Shown: positions 1 through 7,678, counted from the first letter of the stretch. The stretch is 64,000 bases of DNA from Collinsella aerofaciens (GCF_015554145.1 NZ_JADNHZ010000004.1:1-64000); one strand, 5' to 3'. The notes: generated by a model not told the origin, from the letters alone. A program made the numbers and translations.

Positions 1-71
1 GCAAATGGCGGGATTGCGTTGGCATGATTGGTTATTGAGCGTTGGTCAAAATGGTTGTTTTTACAGTAGCG

Positions 72-131
72 CTAACAGACGAGCGCTGCGGAGAGGAGGA
101 CGAGCATGACGGCGAGCGGCTTCCTACGCAT
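72..131 (-). CDS. possible 19-residue signal-peptide-like leader ORF
   Basis: A short reading frame starts with an ATG that overlaps the stop of the upstream ABC permease gene (frames overlap by 8 bases), a layout typical of translational coupling. It would encode a peptide with a basic start (MRRKPLA), a hydrophobic run (VMLVLLSAALV) and a final Cys just before TAG, which resembles the start of a lipoprotein ending at its lipobox cysteine. The same frame stays open after the TAG to the window edge. It may be a broken lipoprotein gene, a real tiny peptide, or chance. I cannot choose between these from sequence alone. Confidence 0.2.
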   Translation of the reverse strand: MRRKPLAVMLVLLSAALVC

Positions 132-939
132 CTACCCTCCTGTCCTCGAAGCGGCAGAACCAGGCGAGAAGGACGGCGTCGGCTGCCAGGGTGAGCACGA
201 GGCTAGCGAGCGCAGTCGCGAGGAGAGGGCCCGCCGCGCGTGCGGCGTCGATGAAGGCCTCCACCCCGAGCGACCCCAGGCGCGCTGGCCAGGCGAGCGG
301 CACCCAGCTCAGGGGCGTCGCCAGGGCACCGGTGAGCTCGCCGGTCATGAGGCCGTGCGCAAGTCCGCCCACCGAGAAGAACGCGAGGAGCACTCCCGCC
401 GCGCCGGCGCCGATGGCGGCGTTGCGGCCGTGGCGCAGGGCCACACCGAGCCACAGCGCGTAGAGGGGCAGGCTGCCCAGCACGATGCCCGCCCAGGCGG
501 CCGCAAGCGGATCGGGCCCGAGCGGCAGGCGCCCGACGACGGCGAGCACGGCCCCGAACACGCCGAGCGCCACGGCCAGCGCGGCGGCACCGAGCGCCGC
601 AAGGGCGAGCAGCTTCGCCGCGACGGCGCGCCCGCGCGAGGGGACCGCCGTGAGGTTGGCGAGGCGCCCGGCAGCGCGCTCGTCGTCCACGGCGAGCCCG
701 CAGACGATGGCGGACATGAGCGGCATGAGGGCGCCGAGGAACTGGACGTAGGCGTCCGCGCCCAGCGCCGGGTCCCATCGGGCTACGGAGAAGTACTCGC
801 CGCAGGCAAGACCGGCTGCCAGGCCGCAGACGAGGTGCACCGCCGTGAGCGGGGAGCGCGCCAGGCGCAGGGCCTCGGAGAGCAGGGCCCGCGAGAGAGT
901 CATGTGCGGCGTCGGGTCGGAGAGTCGTGTCATGGACAT
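124..939 (-). CDS. ABC-2 type permease, lantibiotic immunity/protection family (second permease)
   Basis: About 271 residues with roughly six hydrophobic segments, the layout of the MutG/EpiG-type permease of lantibiotic self-protection exporters. It would pair with the preceding permease and ATPase to expel cationic peptides or other envelope-active compounds. The chosen ATG lies in a TGATG overlap with the stop of the upstream permease gene, so the two are translationally coupled. A longer in-frame reading has no support and would run through the upstream gene. No bacteriocin structural gene or two-component system is visible in the window; one could lie beyond the left edge. Base composition is more GC-rich than most of the window. 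The subfamily is inferred from gene order and hydrophobicity. Confidence 0.72.
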   Translation of the reverse strand: MSMTRLSDPTPHMTLSRALLSEALRLARSPLTAVHLVCGLAAGLACGEYFSVARWDPALGADAYVQFLGALMPLMSAIVCGLAVDDERAAGRLANLTAVPSRGRAVAAKLLALAALGAAALAVALGVFGAVLAVVGRLPLGPDPLAAAWAGIVLGSLPLYALWLGVALRHGRNAAIGAGAAGVLLAFFSVGGLAHGLMTGELTGALATPLSWVPLAWPARLGSLGVEAFIDAARAAGPLLATALASLVLTLAADAVLLAWFCRFEDRRVDA

Positions 940-1709
940 CACCTCTCCTCGGAGCGCGCGAACCAGGCCGCGCCCGCCGCCGTGAGCGCGGCGAACGCGA
1001 GCGCGCAGACCGCAAGGCCCGCCAGCGTGAGCATGCCATTCGCCGCGAGCGCCCCGCCGAGCGCCATGTCCGCCGCGAGTGGCTCGCCGCTCGGCAGCAC
1101 GGGGATAAAGCTCGTGGGAATGACCATGCTCGCCGACGGCGGAAAGAGCTGCGGCAGCGGCACCAACGACCAGGCGAACCCACCCACGAGCTGCGCGGCG
1201 AGCGGGCAGAAGATGCCCGCGAGCATGCCGAGCCGCGCCGTGAGGAAGAGCCCTGCGGGGATCATCCACGCCGCGGTCACCGTGTTGACGAGCGCGCAGA
1301 GGAGCATCGTGAGCGTGCCCGCGGCCGTGAGGCCCTGCGAGGAGAACGCCGATCCCGCGAGGTAGATGCCAAAGACCACGAGGTTCGAGAGCGTGCAGAG
1401 CGCGAGGCACCAGAGCGCCTTGGCCCACCAGGCGCGCCCGAGCGGGAAGCCCAGGCCCAGAAGCCCCCGCATCCGCGTGCGAGCGTCCGCCCGCGCGACG
1501 CACGCCACCACGAGCGAGAGAGACACGGGCAGGAAGAGCGCGTACCAGTAGTTCCACGCGCTGAAGATCTGCACGCCCCGGTAGGGCATCGCGCCGAGCA
1601 GCGGCATCGGCAGCGCCATGAGCACGGCCAGGCGAAGCGGTGCCGCGTGGCGCGACTTCAGGGCCTCAGCGCGCAGGGCCGCGAGCAGGCCGCCTTTCTC
1701 GCCCGTCAT
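939..1709 (-). CDS. ABC-2 type permease, lantibiotic immunity/protection family (first permease)
   Basis: 256 residues with about six membrane segments. It begins with a short cytosolic stretch (LRAEALKSRHAAPLRLAVLM), typical of MutE/EpiE-like permeases, whose N-termini often read ...E.lK.k.t...w. It overlaps the ATPase gene upstream by 4 bases (ATGA type) and the second permease downstream by 1 base, so all three genes form one tightly coupled operon. The presumed role is export of, or resistance to, antimicrobial peptides at the cytoplasmic membrane. Substrate is unknown. The family call rests on the one-ATPase-plus-two-dissimilar-permeases pattern and on length. Confidence 0.75.
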   Translation of the reverse strand: MTGEKGGLLAALRAEALKSRHAAPLRLAVLMALPMPLLGAMPYRGVQIFSAWNYWYALFLPVSLSLVVACVARADARTRMRGLLGLGFPLGRAWWAKALWCLALCTLSNLVVFGIYLAGSAFSSQGLTAAGTLTMLLCALVNTVTAAWMIPAGLFLTARLGMLAGIFCPLAAQLVGGFAWSLVPLPQLFPPSASMVIPTSFIPVLPSGEPLAADMALGGALAANGMLTLAGLAVCALAFAALTAAGAAWFARSEER

Positions 1710-2434
1710 GCCGCCACCTCCCCGCGCGCTCGTCGCCCTTCCCGGCAGAAGCTCATGAAGAGTTCCTCGAGGTCCTGTCCGGGACGAAGCGCATCCTCGT
1801 AGGCGAGGCGCCCCCCGCAGATGATGCCGATGGTGTCCGCCATCTGCTGCACCTCGGAGAGGATGTGGCTCGAGACGATCACCGTCGTACCCGCCGCCGC
1901 GAAGCCGCGGATCTGGTCGCGCAGCTCCTCGATGCCGATGGGGTCGAGGCCGTTGGTGGGCTCGTCGAGCACGAGCAGGCGTGGCCGGGCGATCAGCGCC
2001 AGCGCGAGCCCCAGGCGCTGCCGCATGCCCATCGAGAAGCGCCCGGCGCGCTTCTTCCCGGTGTCCGCGAGGTCCACGGCGGCGAGCACTTCATCTATGC
2101 GGCTCTCGGGAAGGCCCAGCAGCGTGGTGCGCACGCGCAGGTTCTCGCGCGCGGTGAGGTTGGGGTAGAACGGCGCCTCCTCGATGAGGCTGCCGATTGC
2201 GTAGAGGTCCTCGCGGCGCCAGGCGCGCCCGGCAAAGAGAATCTCCCCGGCCGTCGGCCGCAGCATCCCGCAGATCATCTTGAGCGTTGTCGACTTACCG
2301 GCGCCGTTGGGACCGAGCAGCCCGTACACCTCGCCCTCGCGAATATGAAGGGACACGTCGGCCACGGCGTCCTGCGCCTGGTCGCCGCGGCCGAAGCGCT
2401 TGGTGAGCCCGCGCGTCTCGAGCATGTAACCCAT
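1706..2434 (-). CDS. ABC transporter ATP-binding protein, lantibiotic protection (MutF/EpiF-like)
   Basis: 242 residues with all ABC ATPase motifs: Walker A GPNGAGKST near residue 40, the LSGGQ-like signature written here as FSMGMRQRLGLALAL, Walker B LLVLDEPTNGLDP, and the switch His in VSSHILSEV. The degenerate FSxGMRQR signature and PTNGLDP are common in BcrA/MutF-type multidrug and lantibiotic exporters. It is the first gene of a three-gene operon, with a good ribosome site (GAAAGGAT) ahead of the ATG. A perfect 11-bp hairpin lies directly upstream in the leader. Confidence 0.85.
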   Translation of the reverse strand: MGYMLETRGLTKRFGRGDQAQDAVADVSLHIREGEVYGLLGPNGAGKSTTLKMICGMLRPTAGEILFAGRAWRREDLYAIGSLIEEAPFYPNLTARENLRVRTTLLGLPESRIDEVLAAVDLADTGKKRAGRFSMGMRQRLGLALALIARPRLLVLDEPTNGLDPIGIEELRDQIRGFAAAGTTVIVSSHILSEVQQMADTIGIICGGRLAYEDALRPGQDLEELFMSFCREGRRARGEVAA

Positions 2435-2455
2435 GGGTTTATCCTTTCTCTTCCG

Positions 2456-2488
2456 GGCGCGCGGGCCGAGTCGCCGTGCCCGCGCGCC
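2456..2488 (-). promoter_or_regulatory. GC-rich leader hairpin before the ABC exporter operon
   Basis: Arms GGCGCGCGGGC and GCCCGCGCGCC are perfectly complementary over 11 bp with an 11-nt loop, ending about 20 nt before the start codon of the ATPase gene and just upstream of its ribosome site. It has no T-tract in the operon direction, so it is not an obvious terminator. It could stabilise the mRNA or control translation. Function is not shown by sequence. Confidence 0.45.
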
Positions 2489-2645
2489 TTACCTTTCGGG
2501 TTCACCATCCATGGTGGGGCGCGTTTCTAACGAAGCCATAACGGCCGTTGGGTTCTTTTGGCGCCAACCCTTCTCGACCCGCACATCATGATTAATTTGC
2601 TTAAAGCAACAACTTTCCCGATCGATGTAATCACCGAATCAAAAC
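2489..2645. other. intergenic stretch without recognisable gene
   Basis: Between the leader hairpin of the ABC operon and the 13-bp inverted repeat. It holds a TTGCTTTAAGCAA palindrome (about 2597-2609) and presumably the promoter of the minus-strand ABC operon, but I could not settle on -35/-10 boxes. No coding potential that I trust. Confidence 0.4.
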
Positions 2646-2702
2646 GTGTACATCAGCCATCAAAGATGCCGAAAAATGTCATATTTGGAGGCTGATGTAC
2701 AC
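2646..2702. repeat. perfect 13-bp inverted repeat with 31-nt spacer
   Basis: GTGTACATCAGCC (2646-2658) and GGCTGATGTACAC (2690-2702) are exact reverse complements. The spacer is AT-rich and there is no T-tract. It lies about 65 bp upstream of the predicted promoter of the phospholipid synthase operon and could be an operator pair, a structured RNA stem or the scar of a small element. Confidence 0.6.
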
Positions 2703-2765
2703 AAATGCAGAATCCCGCACAACCCAGTAGCATCCTCCATATGTCTGGACTCTCTATGCTTACGC

Positions 2766-2794
2766 TGGATAGACATCGCCGGAACGGGTATAGT
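2766..2794 (+). promoter_or_regulatory. predicted sigma70-type promoter of the CDP-alcohol phosphotransferase operon
   Basis: TGGATA (2766-2771) and TATAGT (2789-2794) are separated by 17 bp, about 37 bp before the GTG start. The -35 matches four of six consensus positions and the -10 five of six. Identified by eye. Confidence 0.45.
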
Positions 2795-2830
2795 AGCGAA
2801 AGTTTTGTCGTTAACCAGCGGGGGAGTCCT

Positions 2831-3535
2831 GTGGGCATCAAAAAGAAGATCAAAAAGGAGCTTATCGGCACTTCCGATTACCCGTCGAATAAGATCTTTA
2901 CGATCTCCAATTTCATCACCTTTACGCGCCTGATCCTCACCCTGGTATTTCTGTACCTGTTTGTGACGGATAACAACCGCGTCATCGCCATCGTTATCTA
3001 CGCCGTTGCCGCCTCTACCGACTGGATGGACGGTCAGATCGCCCGCATGACCAAGACGGTCTCGTGGCTCGGCAAGGTCATGGATCCCATCTGCGACCGT
3101 GCGCTGCTGTTCACCGGCGTACTTGGGCTGGTGGTCCGCGGAGAGCTGCCCATCTGGGTCTGCGTGCTCATTATTGGCCGCGACATCTATCTGGGCATCG
3201 GCACGCTTATCGTGCGTCATTATCACCGTCGCCCCATCGATGTCGTCTTTCCCGGAAAGATTGCCACTGCACTGCTCATGACCGGCTTCTCGCTCATGCT
3301 GCTCGGGCTCCCCGTTATTGACGGCCTGCATCTTTTACCTTCAACCCTTACGGCCTTCCCGGGCCTCAACGGAAGCTCGGTGCCCCTCGGCATCTTCTTT
3401 GTGTACGGCGGCGTGATCTTCTCCATGCTCACGGCTGTCATCTATTCCATTAAGGGCGGAGTGGCCATTAAACAGGCTCTCGCGCATCCCGAGGACGAGG
3501 ACATCGACTTTCTGAACCCTGAAATCGAAGACTGA
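2831..3535 (+). CDS. CDP-alcohol phosphatidyltransferase family membrane enzyme
   Basis: 234 residues starting at GTG, chosen because GGGGAG lies directly upstream and the protein then begins just before the first membrane region. The catalytic CDP-alcohol phosphotransferase motif is complete: D-x2-DG-x2-AR in DWMDGQIAR, then GKVMDPICD, giving the two metal-binding aspartate pairs. It moves a phosphatidyl (or similar) group from a CDP-activated lipid to an alcohol in the cytoplasmic membrane, so it makes a phospholipid. A separate PgsA is present at 23741-24379, so this paralogue may make phosphatidylinositol phosphate, cardiolipin or another lipid; the substrate cannot be read from the sequence. 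Mycobacterial pgsA2 (Rv1822) sits near garA and Rv1828, matching the arrangement here. Confidence 0.8.
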   Translation: MGIKKKIKKELIGTSDYPSNKIFTISNFITFTRLILTLVFLYLFVTDNNRVIAIVIYAVAASTDWMDGQIARMTKTVSWLGKVMDPICDRALLFTGVLGLVVRGELPIWVCVLIIGRDIYLGIGTLIVRHYHRRPIDVVFPGKIATALLMTGFSLMLLGLPVIDGLHLLPSTLTAFPGLNGSSVPLGIFFVYGGVIFSMLTAVIYSIKGGVAIKQALAHPEDEDIDFLNPEIED

Positions 3536-3601
3536 TTCGTTGGGGTATGATTACGTACGGTTCATTATTTGCGGCACGTCCGCGATAAGTTAGGGGTTGT
3601 C

Positions 3602-4036
3602 ATGGACAACATGGTTAACAATATGCCTCAGAATGATAAGACTGCTGACGCTACCTGCGTATTCCGCGTGCCTTCAAGCGACGTCACCGTTCCCGACCTC
3701 ATGGCCAACGTGCGCATCACCGCCCCCGTTCTGTCCATCGTCAAGGGTCCGCAGACTGGTGCCGCCTTTGAGCTCGAGGACGACGTGACCACCATCGGCC
3801 GCGATCCTGCGAACGGCATCTTCCTCAATGACATGACCGTATCGCGCAGCCACGCGCGCATTATCCGCGAAGGCCTCGGCGCTCGCATCGAGGACTTGGG
3901 CTCGCTCAATGGCACCTGGGTCGACGGTGCCATCGTCAATGCAGCCCCGCTGCACGACGGTTCTTCCGTCCAGATCGGTACGTTTACGCTCATCTACCAC
4001 GAGAGCACGCCGGAGCGCATCGAAACCGGTGAGTAG
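3602..4036 (+). CDS. FHA-domain signalling protein, GarA/OdhI-like
   Basis: 144 residues. An FHA phosphothreonine-binding domain covers about residues 60-132, with the key GR (66-67), SRSH (81-84) and NG (103-104) residues all present. The N-terminal tail has D-A-T-C-V-F-R at residues 16-22, which aligns with the ETTSVFR tail of mycobacterial GarA. GarA is phosphorylated there by Ser/Thr kinases and then folds back on its own FHA domain, which controls 2-oxoglutarate metabolism. Here the second Thr (T18) is kept and the first is Ala. The ATG at 3602 was chosen because TTAGGGG precedes it; an upstream in-frame start lacks a ribosome site. The gene ends 3 bases before ftsR, so they are co-transcribed. 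Confidence 0.8.
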   Translation: MDNMVNNMPQNDKTADATCVFRVPSSDVTVPDLMANVRITAPVLSIVKGPQTGAAFELEDDVTTIGRDPANGIFLNDMTVSRSHARIIREGLGARIEDLGSLNGTWVDGAIVNAAPLHDGSSVQIGTFTLIYHESTPERIETGE

Positions 4037-4039
4037 GGC

Positions 4040-4918
4040 ATGGCCGAACGCAACTATCTGAGTATCGGCCAAGTCGTCAACCTACTTCGAGGCGCATACC
4101 CCGATCTTTCGAACTCAAAAATTAGATTTCTAGAAGATGAGGGGCTCATTACCCCTCATCGTACGCCTAAGGGATACCGTCAGTACTCTAAGGAGGACGT
4201 TGATCGCCTGGAGGTCATCCTGCATTTGCAGAAGACCCGCTACATGCCTCTCAACGTGATTAAGCAGCGCTTGGAAAACGCCACGGACCTGTCAACGCTC
4301 GCTTACGAGGTGGGCTTGCTGTCCGATGTTCCGCTCAAGACGGAGCCCAAGGAGACTAAGCAAAAGCTGCATCCCATTGAGACCATTCCCGATATGCTGG
4401 GCGTCGAGATTTCGTTTATCCGCTCGCTCGCCGAGAACGACCTCATTCGCATCATCAAGAGTCCGCAGAATCGTGAGCTCGTCGATGGTCGCGATTTTCC
4501 AATCATCCGCTACTGCTCCGAGCTGTCACGCTTCCATATCGAGCCCCGCAACCTGCGTCAGTACGTGTCTTCCGCCAACCGCGAGTCCTCGATGTTTGAG
4601 CAGGTGCTCGTGAGCATGCTCGGAATGGATACCTCCGATGACGAGCGCGACGCCAAGCTCGAGCGTGCGTTTAAGAAGCTTCACGACCTGACCGAGGGTG
4701 TGCACACTGCGCTGCTCAAGAACCGCGTTTTTGAGTCGCTCAATGCCGTGGTCGAGGACGCCGACATCGATGCACTCGATGAGGAAATCACTCGCTCCGA
4801 GTCCACCAAAGCCAAAAACGAAGAGATAGCCACGCCGGCTTCGCACGAGGATTCTCTCGTAAAGCCGCTCAAGGTCGTCGCCCCTTCGCACTCCGGCACC
4901 GCCACGGCGGGCAAATAA
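4040..4918 (+). CDS. ftsR: MerR-family regulator, FtsR-like
   Basis: 292 residues. A MerR winged-helix DNA-binding domain spans about residues 5-75 (YLSIGQVVNLL, KIRFLEDEGLITPHRTPKGYRQYS), followed by a longer C-terminal region that differs from classic MerR sensors and has no Cys metal ligands. The length and the position directly after a GarA-like FHA gene match actinobacterial FtsR (corynebacterial FtsR, mycobacterial Rv1828), a regulator reported to control ftsZ and growth genes. The start codon follows the FHA stop by 3 bases. No ftsZ lies in this window, so the target is inferred from the family only. The symbol rests on synteny. Confidence 0.72.
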   Translation: MAERNYLSIGQVVNLLRGAYPDLSNSKIRFLEDEGLITPHRTPKGYRQYSKEDVDRLEVILHLQKTRYMPLNVIKQRLENATDLSTLAYEVGLLSDVPLKTEPKETKQKLHPIETIPDMLGVEISFIRSLAENDLIRIIKSPQNRELVDGRDFPIIRYCSELSRFHIEPRNLRQYVSSANRESSMFEQVLVSMLGMDTSDDERDAKLERAFKKLHDLTEGVHTALLKNRVFESLNAVVEDADIDALDEEITRSESTKAKNEEIATPASHEDSLVKPLKVVAPSHSGTATAGK

Positions 4919-4958
4919 CCGCTGCCGCTTATCCGGCAACCCATTGAAAGGTCATGCA

Positions 4959-5489
4959 ATGTACGACTTCGAATCTCAAATCGTCGACATCCCCGACTAT
5001 CCCGAGCCCGGAGTCATCTTTAAAGACATCACGCCGCTCTTTGGCAATCCCGAGGCGCTCAAAGCCATGACCGATACCCTCGCCGAGCACTTTGCCGGCA
5101 TGGGAATCACCAAGGTCGTGGGTCCCGAGGCTCGCGGCTTTATGGTTGGCGTACCGGTGGCTGTAGCCCTTGGCGCCGGCTTTGTTCCCGCACGTAAACC
5201 GGGCAAGCTGCCGCGCGAGACCGTAAGCCAGAGCTACGAGCTCGAGTACGGCACCGATTCAATTGAGATCCATGCCGACGCCATCAGCTCTAAAGATACC
5301 GTGTTGATTCTGGACGACTTGGTCGCGACGGGCGGAACCGTCGAGGCAACAGGTAAACTGGTGCGAGATATGGGCGCAAAGCTTATCGGTTACGGTTGTA
5401 TACTTGAGCTTGCGTTTCTCAACCCGCGCGAGAAGCTCACGCCGTCTGATGACGATGTGGAGCTCTTTAGCCTGGTGACGGTAGGCTAG
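4959..5489 (+). CDS. apt: adenine phosphoribosyltransferase
   Basis: 176 residues, the usual size. It converts adenine plus PRPP to AMP in purine salvage. The PRPP-binding loop is clear (VLILDDLVATGGTVEA, about residues 112-127), and the GPEARGFMVG stretch near residue 55 is typical of Apt. ATG at 4959 follows GAAAGG at a 7-nt spacing; an in-frame TTG 15 bases upstream is not supported. It lies 40 bp after ftsR and probably belongs to the same transcript. In Firmicutes apt often precedes relA; here it is followed by a secreted hydrolase instead. Confidence 0.93.
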   Translation: MYDFESQIVDIPDYPEPGVIFKDITPLFGNPEALKAMTDTLAEHFAGMGITKVVGPEARGFMVGVPVAVALGAGFVPARKPGKLPRETVSQSYELEYGTDSIEIHADAISSKDTVLILDDLVATGGTVEATGKLVRDMGAKLIGYGCILELAFLNPREKLTPSDDDVELFSLVTVG

Positions 5490-5521
5490 CCGTTACCCTT
5501 AGTTACTGGAAAGGAAGCTAC

Positions 5522-6646
5522 ATGCGCACAGCAAACACGCACAAAAACATGGCACGCTGCGCTGCTACGGCAACCCTCGCTTGTGTTTTGGGCTTGGGCC
5601 TCGCGGCTCCTGCCTACGCCGATACCGCATCCGACCTTGCCGCTGCTCGTACGAAACTCGAGCAGATCGGCACCCAAACCCAGCAGATTTACGATGAGCT
5701 TGCCACGCAGACGCAGGCGCTCGATCAAACTGCCGGCGAGATCACGCAAAAGCAGCAGGAGATCGCCGATGGTCAGGCCAAGCTCTCGACCTATGTCGCC
5801 GGCGAGTACAAAACCGGCGGTCTGAGCCTGCTTCAGGTTTTGACGGGTGTCGATGATCTGAGCGATATGCTCAACCGTCTGTTCTACTACGGCAAAGTTT
5901 CCGATAAGCAAGCTCAGACCATTCAAGAGGTCAAGGAGCTTAAGCAGCAGCTCACCGATAAGCAGGCCGAGCAGGAGAAGAACGTCGCCACCACGCAAAA
6001 GAAGGTCGACGAGCTTAACGCCCAGCAGGCTGAAGCCCAGAACGTCGTAAACTCCCTGGATTCGCAGCTGCAGGCCGAGCTTGCCGCCGAGGCTGAGGCG
6101 AACGCCGCGCTGCAGGCCGGCATCAACGCCAGTACTGCCGAGAAGGCCACGGTGAGCAACGAGACTGCCGGTACGACCGAGAACACCAACAACGGTGGTC
6201 AGACCAGCAATAACAACCAGGGCGGCAACACTCCGGCTCCTACGCCGACACCCGCTCCGACGCCGCAGCCCTCCACGCCTGCTCCGGCTCCGACGCCTTC
6301 TGCTCCGAGCCAGTCCGTCGATGGCGGTTCCGTTGTTTCGCGCGCCTACAGCAAGCTTGGTTGCGCTTATTCCTGGGGCGGAATTGGCCCGAACAGCTTC
6401 GACTGCTCTGGTTTTGTTAGCTATTGCCTCACTGGTCGCTATTGCCGCCTCGGCACCACGGGTACCTTTATGGGCTGGACGCGTGTGTCCGATCCGCAGC
6501 CCGGTGACGTTGTGGTCAACTCGTACCACACCGGCATTTACATCGGTGGTGGTCAGATGATTCATGCTTCCGACTACAACACAGGTGTTATCATCAGCTC
6601 CGTTGCCGCCGGCATGAACAACAACTATATCTTCGTGCGCTACTAA
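5522..6646 (+). CDS. secreted NlpC/P60 peptidoglycan endopeptidase with coiled coil
   Basis: 374 residues. A signal peptide ends near AYA (residue 33). A long Gln/Ala/Glu coiled coil follows (about 35-205), then a Thr/Pro/Ala-rich linker (about 235-260), then an NlpC/P60 domain (about 268-374). The catalytic set is visible: Cys295 in FDCSGF, His336 in SYHTG and His348 in MIHASDY. The architecture resembles CwlO/RipC-type gamma-D-glutamyl-meso-diaminopimelate hydrolases, whose coiled coil is normally controlled by FtsEX. It would cut cell-wall peptides outside the membrane during growth or division. GGAAAGGAAG precedes the ATG, and a terminator follows. Confidence 0.88.
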   Translation: MRTANTHKNMARCAATATLACVLGLGLAAPAYADTASDLAAARTKLEQIGTQTQQIYDELATQTQALDQTAGEITQKQQEIADGQAKLSTYVAGEYKTGGLSLLQVLTGVDDLSDMLNRLFYYGKVSDKQAQTIQEVKELKQQLTDKQAEQEKNVATTQKKVDELNAQQAEAQNVVNSLDSQLQAELAAEAEANAALQAGINASTAEKATVSNETAGTTENTNNGGQTSNNNQGGNTPAPTPTPAPTPQPSTPAPAPTPSAPSQSVDGGSVVSRAYSKLGCAYSWGGIGPNSFDCSGFVSYCLTGRYCRLGTTGTFMGWTRVSDPQPGDVVVNSYHTGIYIGGGQMIHASDYNTGVIISSVAAGMNNNYIFVRY

Positions 6647-6672
6647 GTCATCTTACACAGCGTGTGAATGTG

Positions 6673-6709
6673 GACCTCGTGGCTTAAAGTCGCGAGGTCT
6701 ATTCTTTTG
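6673..6709 (+). terminator. terminator after the NlpC/P60 gene
   Basis: GACCTCG (6673-6679) pairs with CGAGGTC (6693-6699), followed by TATTCTTTTGT. It separates the peptidoglycan hydrolase from the degV promoter. Confidence 0.6.
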
Positions 6710-6719
6710 TCTCTAATCT

Positions 6720-6758
6720 TGTACGGCTATCTAGTATTCAAAACTAGATAGCCGTACA
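6720..6758. promoter_or_regulatory. 16-bp perfect inverted repeat, operator-like, at the degV promoter
   Basis: TGTACGGCTATCTAGT (6720-6735) and its exact reverse complement (6743-6758) flank a 7-nt centre. The right arm covers the expected -35 position of degV, whose -10 is TATAAT at 6777-6782. The inner part TATCTAGT recurs at 8402-8409 in the promoter of the neighbouring DUF1836 regulator. This suggests one repressor binds both. Confidence 0.6.
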
Positions 6759-6776
6759 TTCGGTTTGCAAGATGGC

Positions 6777-6782
6777 TATAAT
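6777..6782 (+). promoter_or_regulatory. degV promoter -10 box
   Basis: A perfect TATAAT lies 29 bp upstream of the degV ATG. The -35 position falls inside the right arm of the 6720-6758 inverted repeat and matches consensus poorly, so binding of a regulator there could block or assist RNA polymerase. Confidence 0.55.
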
Positions 6783-6811
6783 TGTTGAGGAACAATTAGA
6801 AAGGACCCTCT

Positions 6812-7678
6812 ATGAGCTGGGCACTTATCTCCGATTCAAGCTGTAACCTCCGCGATTGGCAACCGACCGCGCCCCATACCACATTTGCATTTGCGCCCCT
6901 CAAAATTCGAGTGGGGGAGCGTGAATTCGTCGATGACCTTTCGCTCGATGTACATGAGCTCAACTGCGCTGTTCAGGCGGAGACGAACGCTTCTTCGAGC
7001 GCTTGTCCCAGCGTAGGGGAGTGGGCCGAGCTCTTCAAATTGGCAGACAAGACCATCTGCATGCCGATCTCTGAGGGCGTGTCGGGCAGCTACAACGCGG
7101 CAGCCACGGCTCGCGATATGGTTCTTGCCGAGGAGCCCGACCGGCAGATTCATCTAGTCAATTCGCGCGCAGCTGGCGGCAAAATGGACCTCATTTTCTT
7201 GCTGTTCGACCGCTATCTTGCAAGCAATCCGGATGTCTCATTCGAGGACGCTTGCGCATACTTCGATAGCCTCGAGCAAAACAGCAAGATCCTCTTTAGC
7301 CTGTGTAATTACGAGAACCTCGCCAAAGCCGGACGTATCCCTAAGGCAGCCGGCGTCATTGCCAACAAGCTCAATATTCGCATTTTGGGCACGGCGAGCG
7401 AGGCCGGTAAAATCGAGCTCGTCGGGCACACGCGTGGCGAAAAGAAGATGCTCAACAAGATCATCGACACCATGGAAGCCGAAGGTTTTACGGGCGGCGA
7501 GGTCGTTATCGACCATGTCGAGAATGAGGCAGGCGCCCAAGCACTTGCCAGCCGAATTGTGGAGCGCTGGCCAGGCTCCAAGACTATCATCATGCCCTGT
7601 AACGGGCTAGATTCATACTATGCCGAAATGCATGGGCTCATTATCGGCTACGGCATGGGCGTGGCTTCGGGCCAATAA
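6812..7678 (+). CDS. DegV-family fatty-acid-binding protein
   Basis: 288 residues. The N-terminal SDSSCNL and the ligand-site motif ISEGVSGSYNAA (about residues 90-101) identify the EDD/DegV fold. Members bind a fatty acid and, as FakB subunits, present it to FakA kinase to make acyl-phosphate for phospholipids. No fakA is in the window. ATG follows AGAAAGGA. It faces the DUF1836 gene across a shared terminator and shares an operator-like motif with it, so the two probably form a small regulon. Confidence 0.85.
   Translation: MSWALISDSSCNLRDWQPTAPHTTFAFAPLKIRVGEREFVDDLSLDVHELNCAVQAETNASSSACPSVGEWAELFKLADKTICMPISEGVSGSYNAAATARDMVLAEEPDRQIHLVNSRAAGGKMDLIFLLFDRYLASNPDVSFEDACAYFDSLEQNSKILFSLCNYENLAKAGRIPKAAGVIANKLNIRILGTASEAGKIELVGHTRGEKKMLNKIIDTMEAEGFTGGEVVIDHVENEAGAQALASRIVERWPGSKTIIMPCNGLDSYYAEMHGLIIGYGMGVASGQ

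Noticed and set aside
106..1365. Long plus-strand frame of 419 codons
   Set aside because: It is antisense to two ABC permease genes with clear membrane segments, consists of Arg/Glu/Gly/His-rich low-complexity sequence typical of high-GC shadows, and has no recognisable domain.
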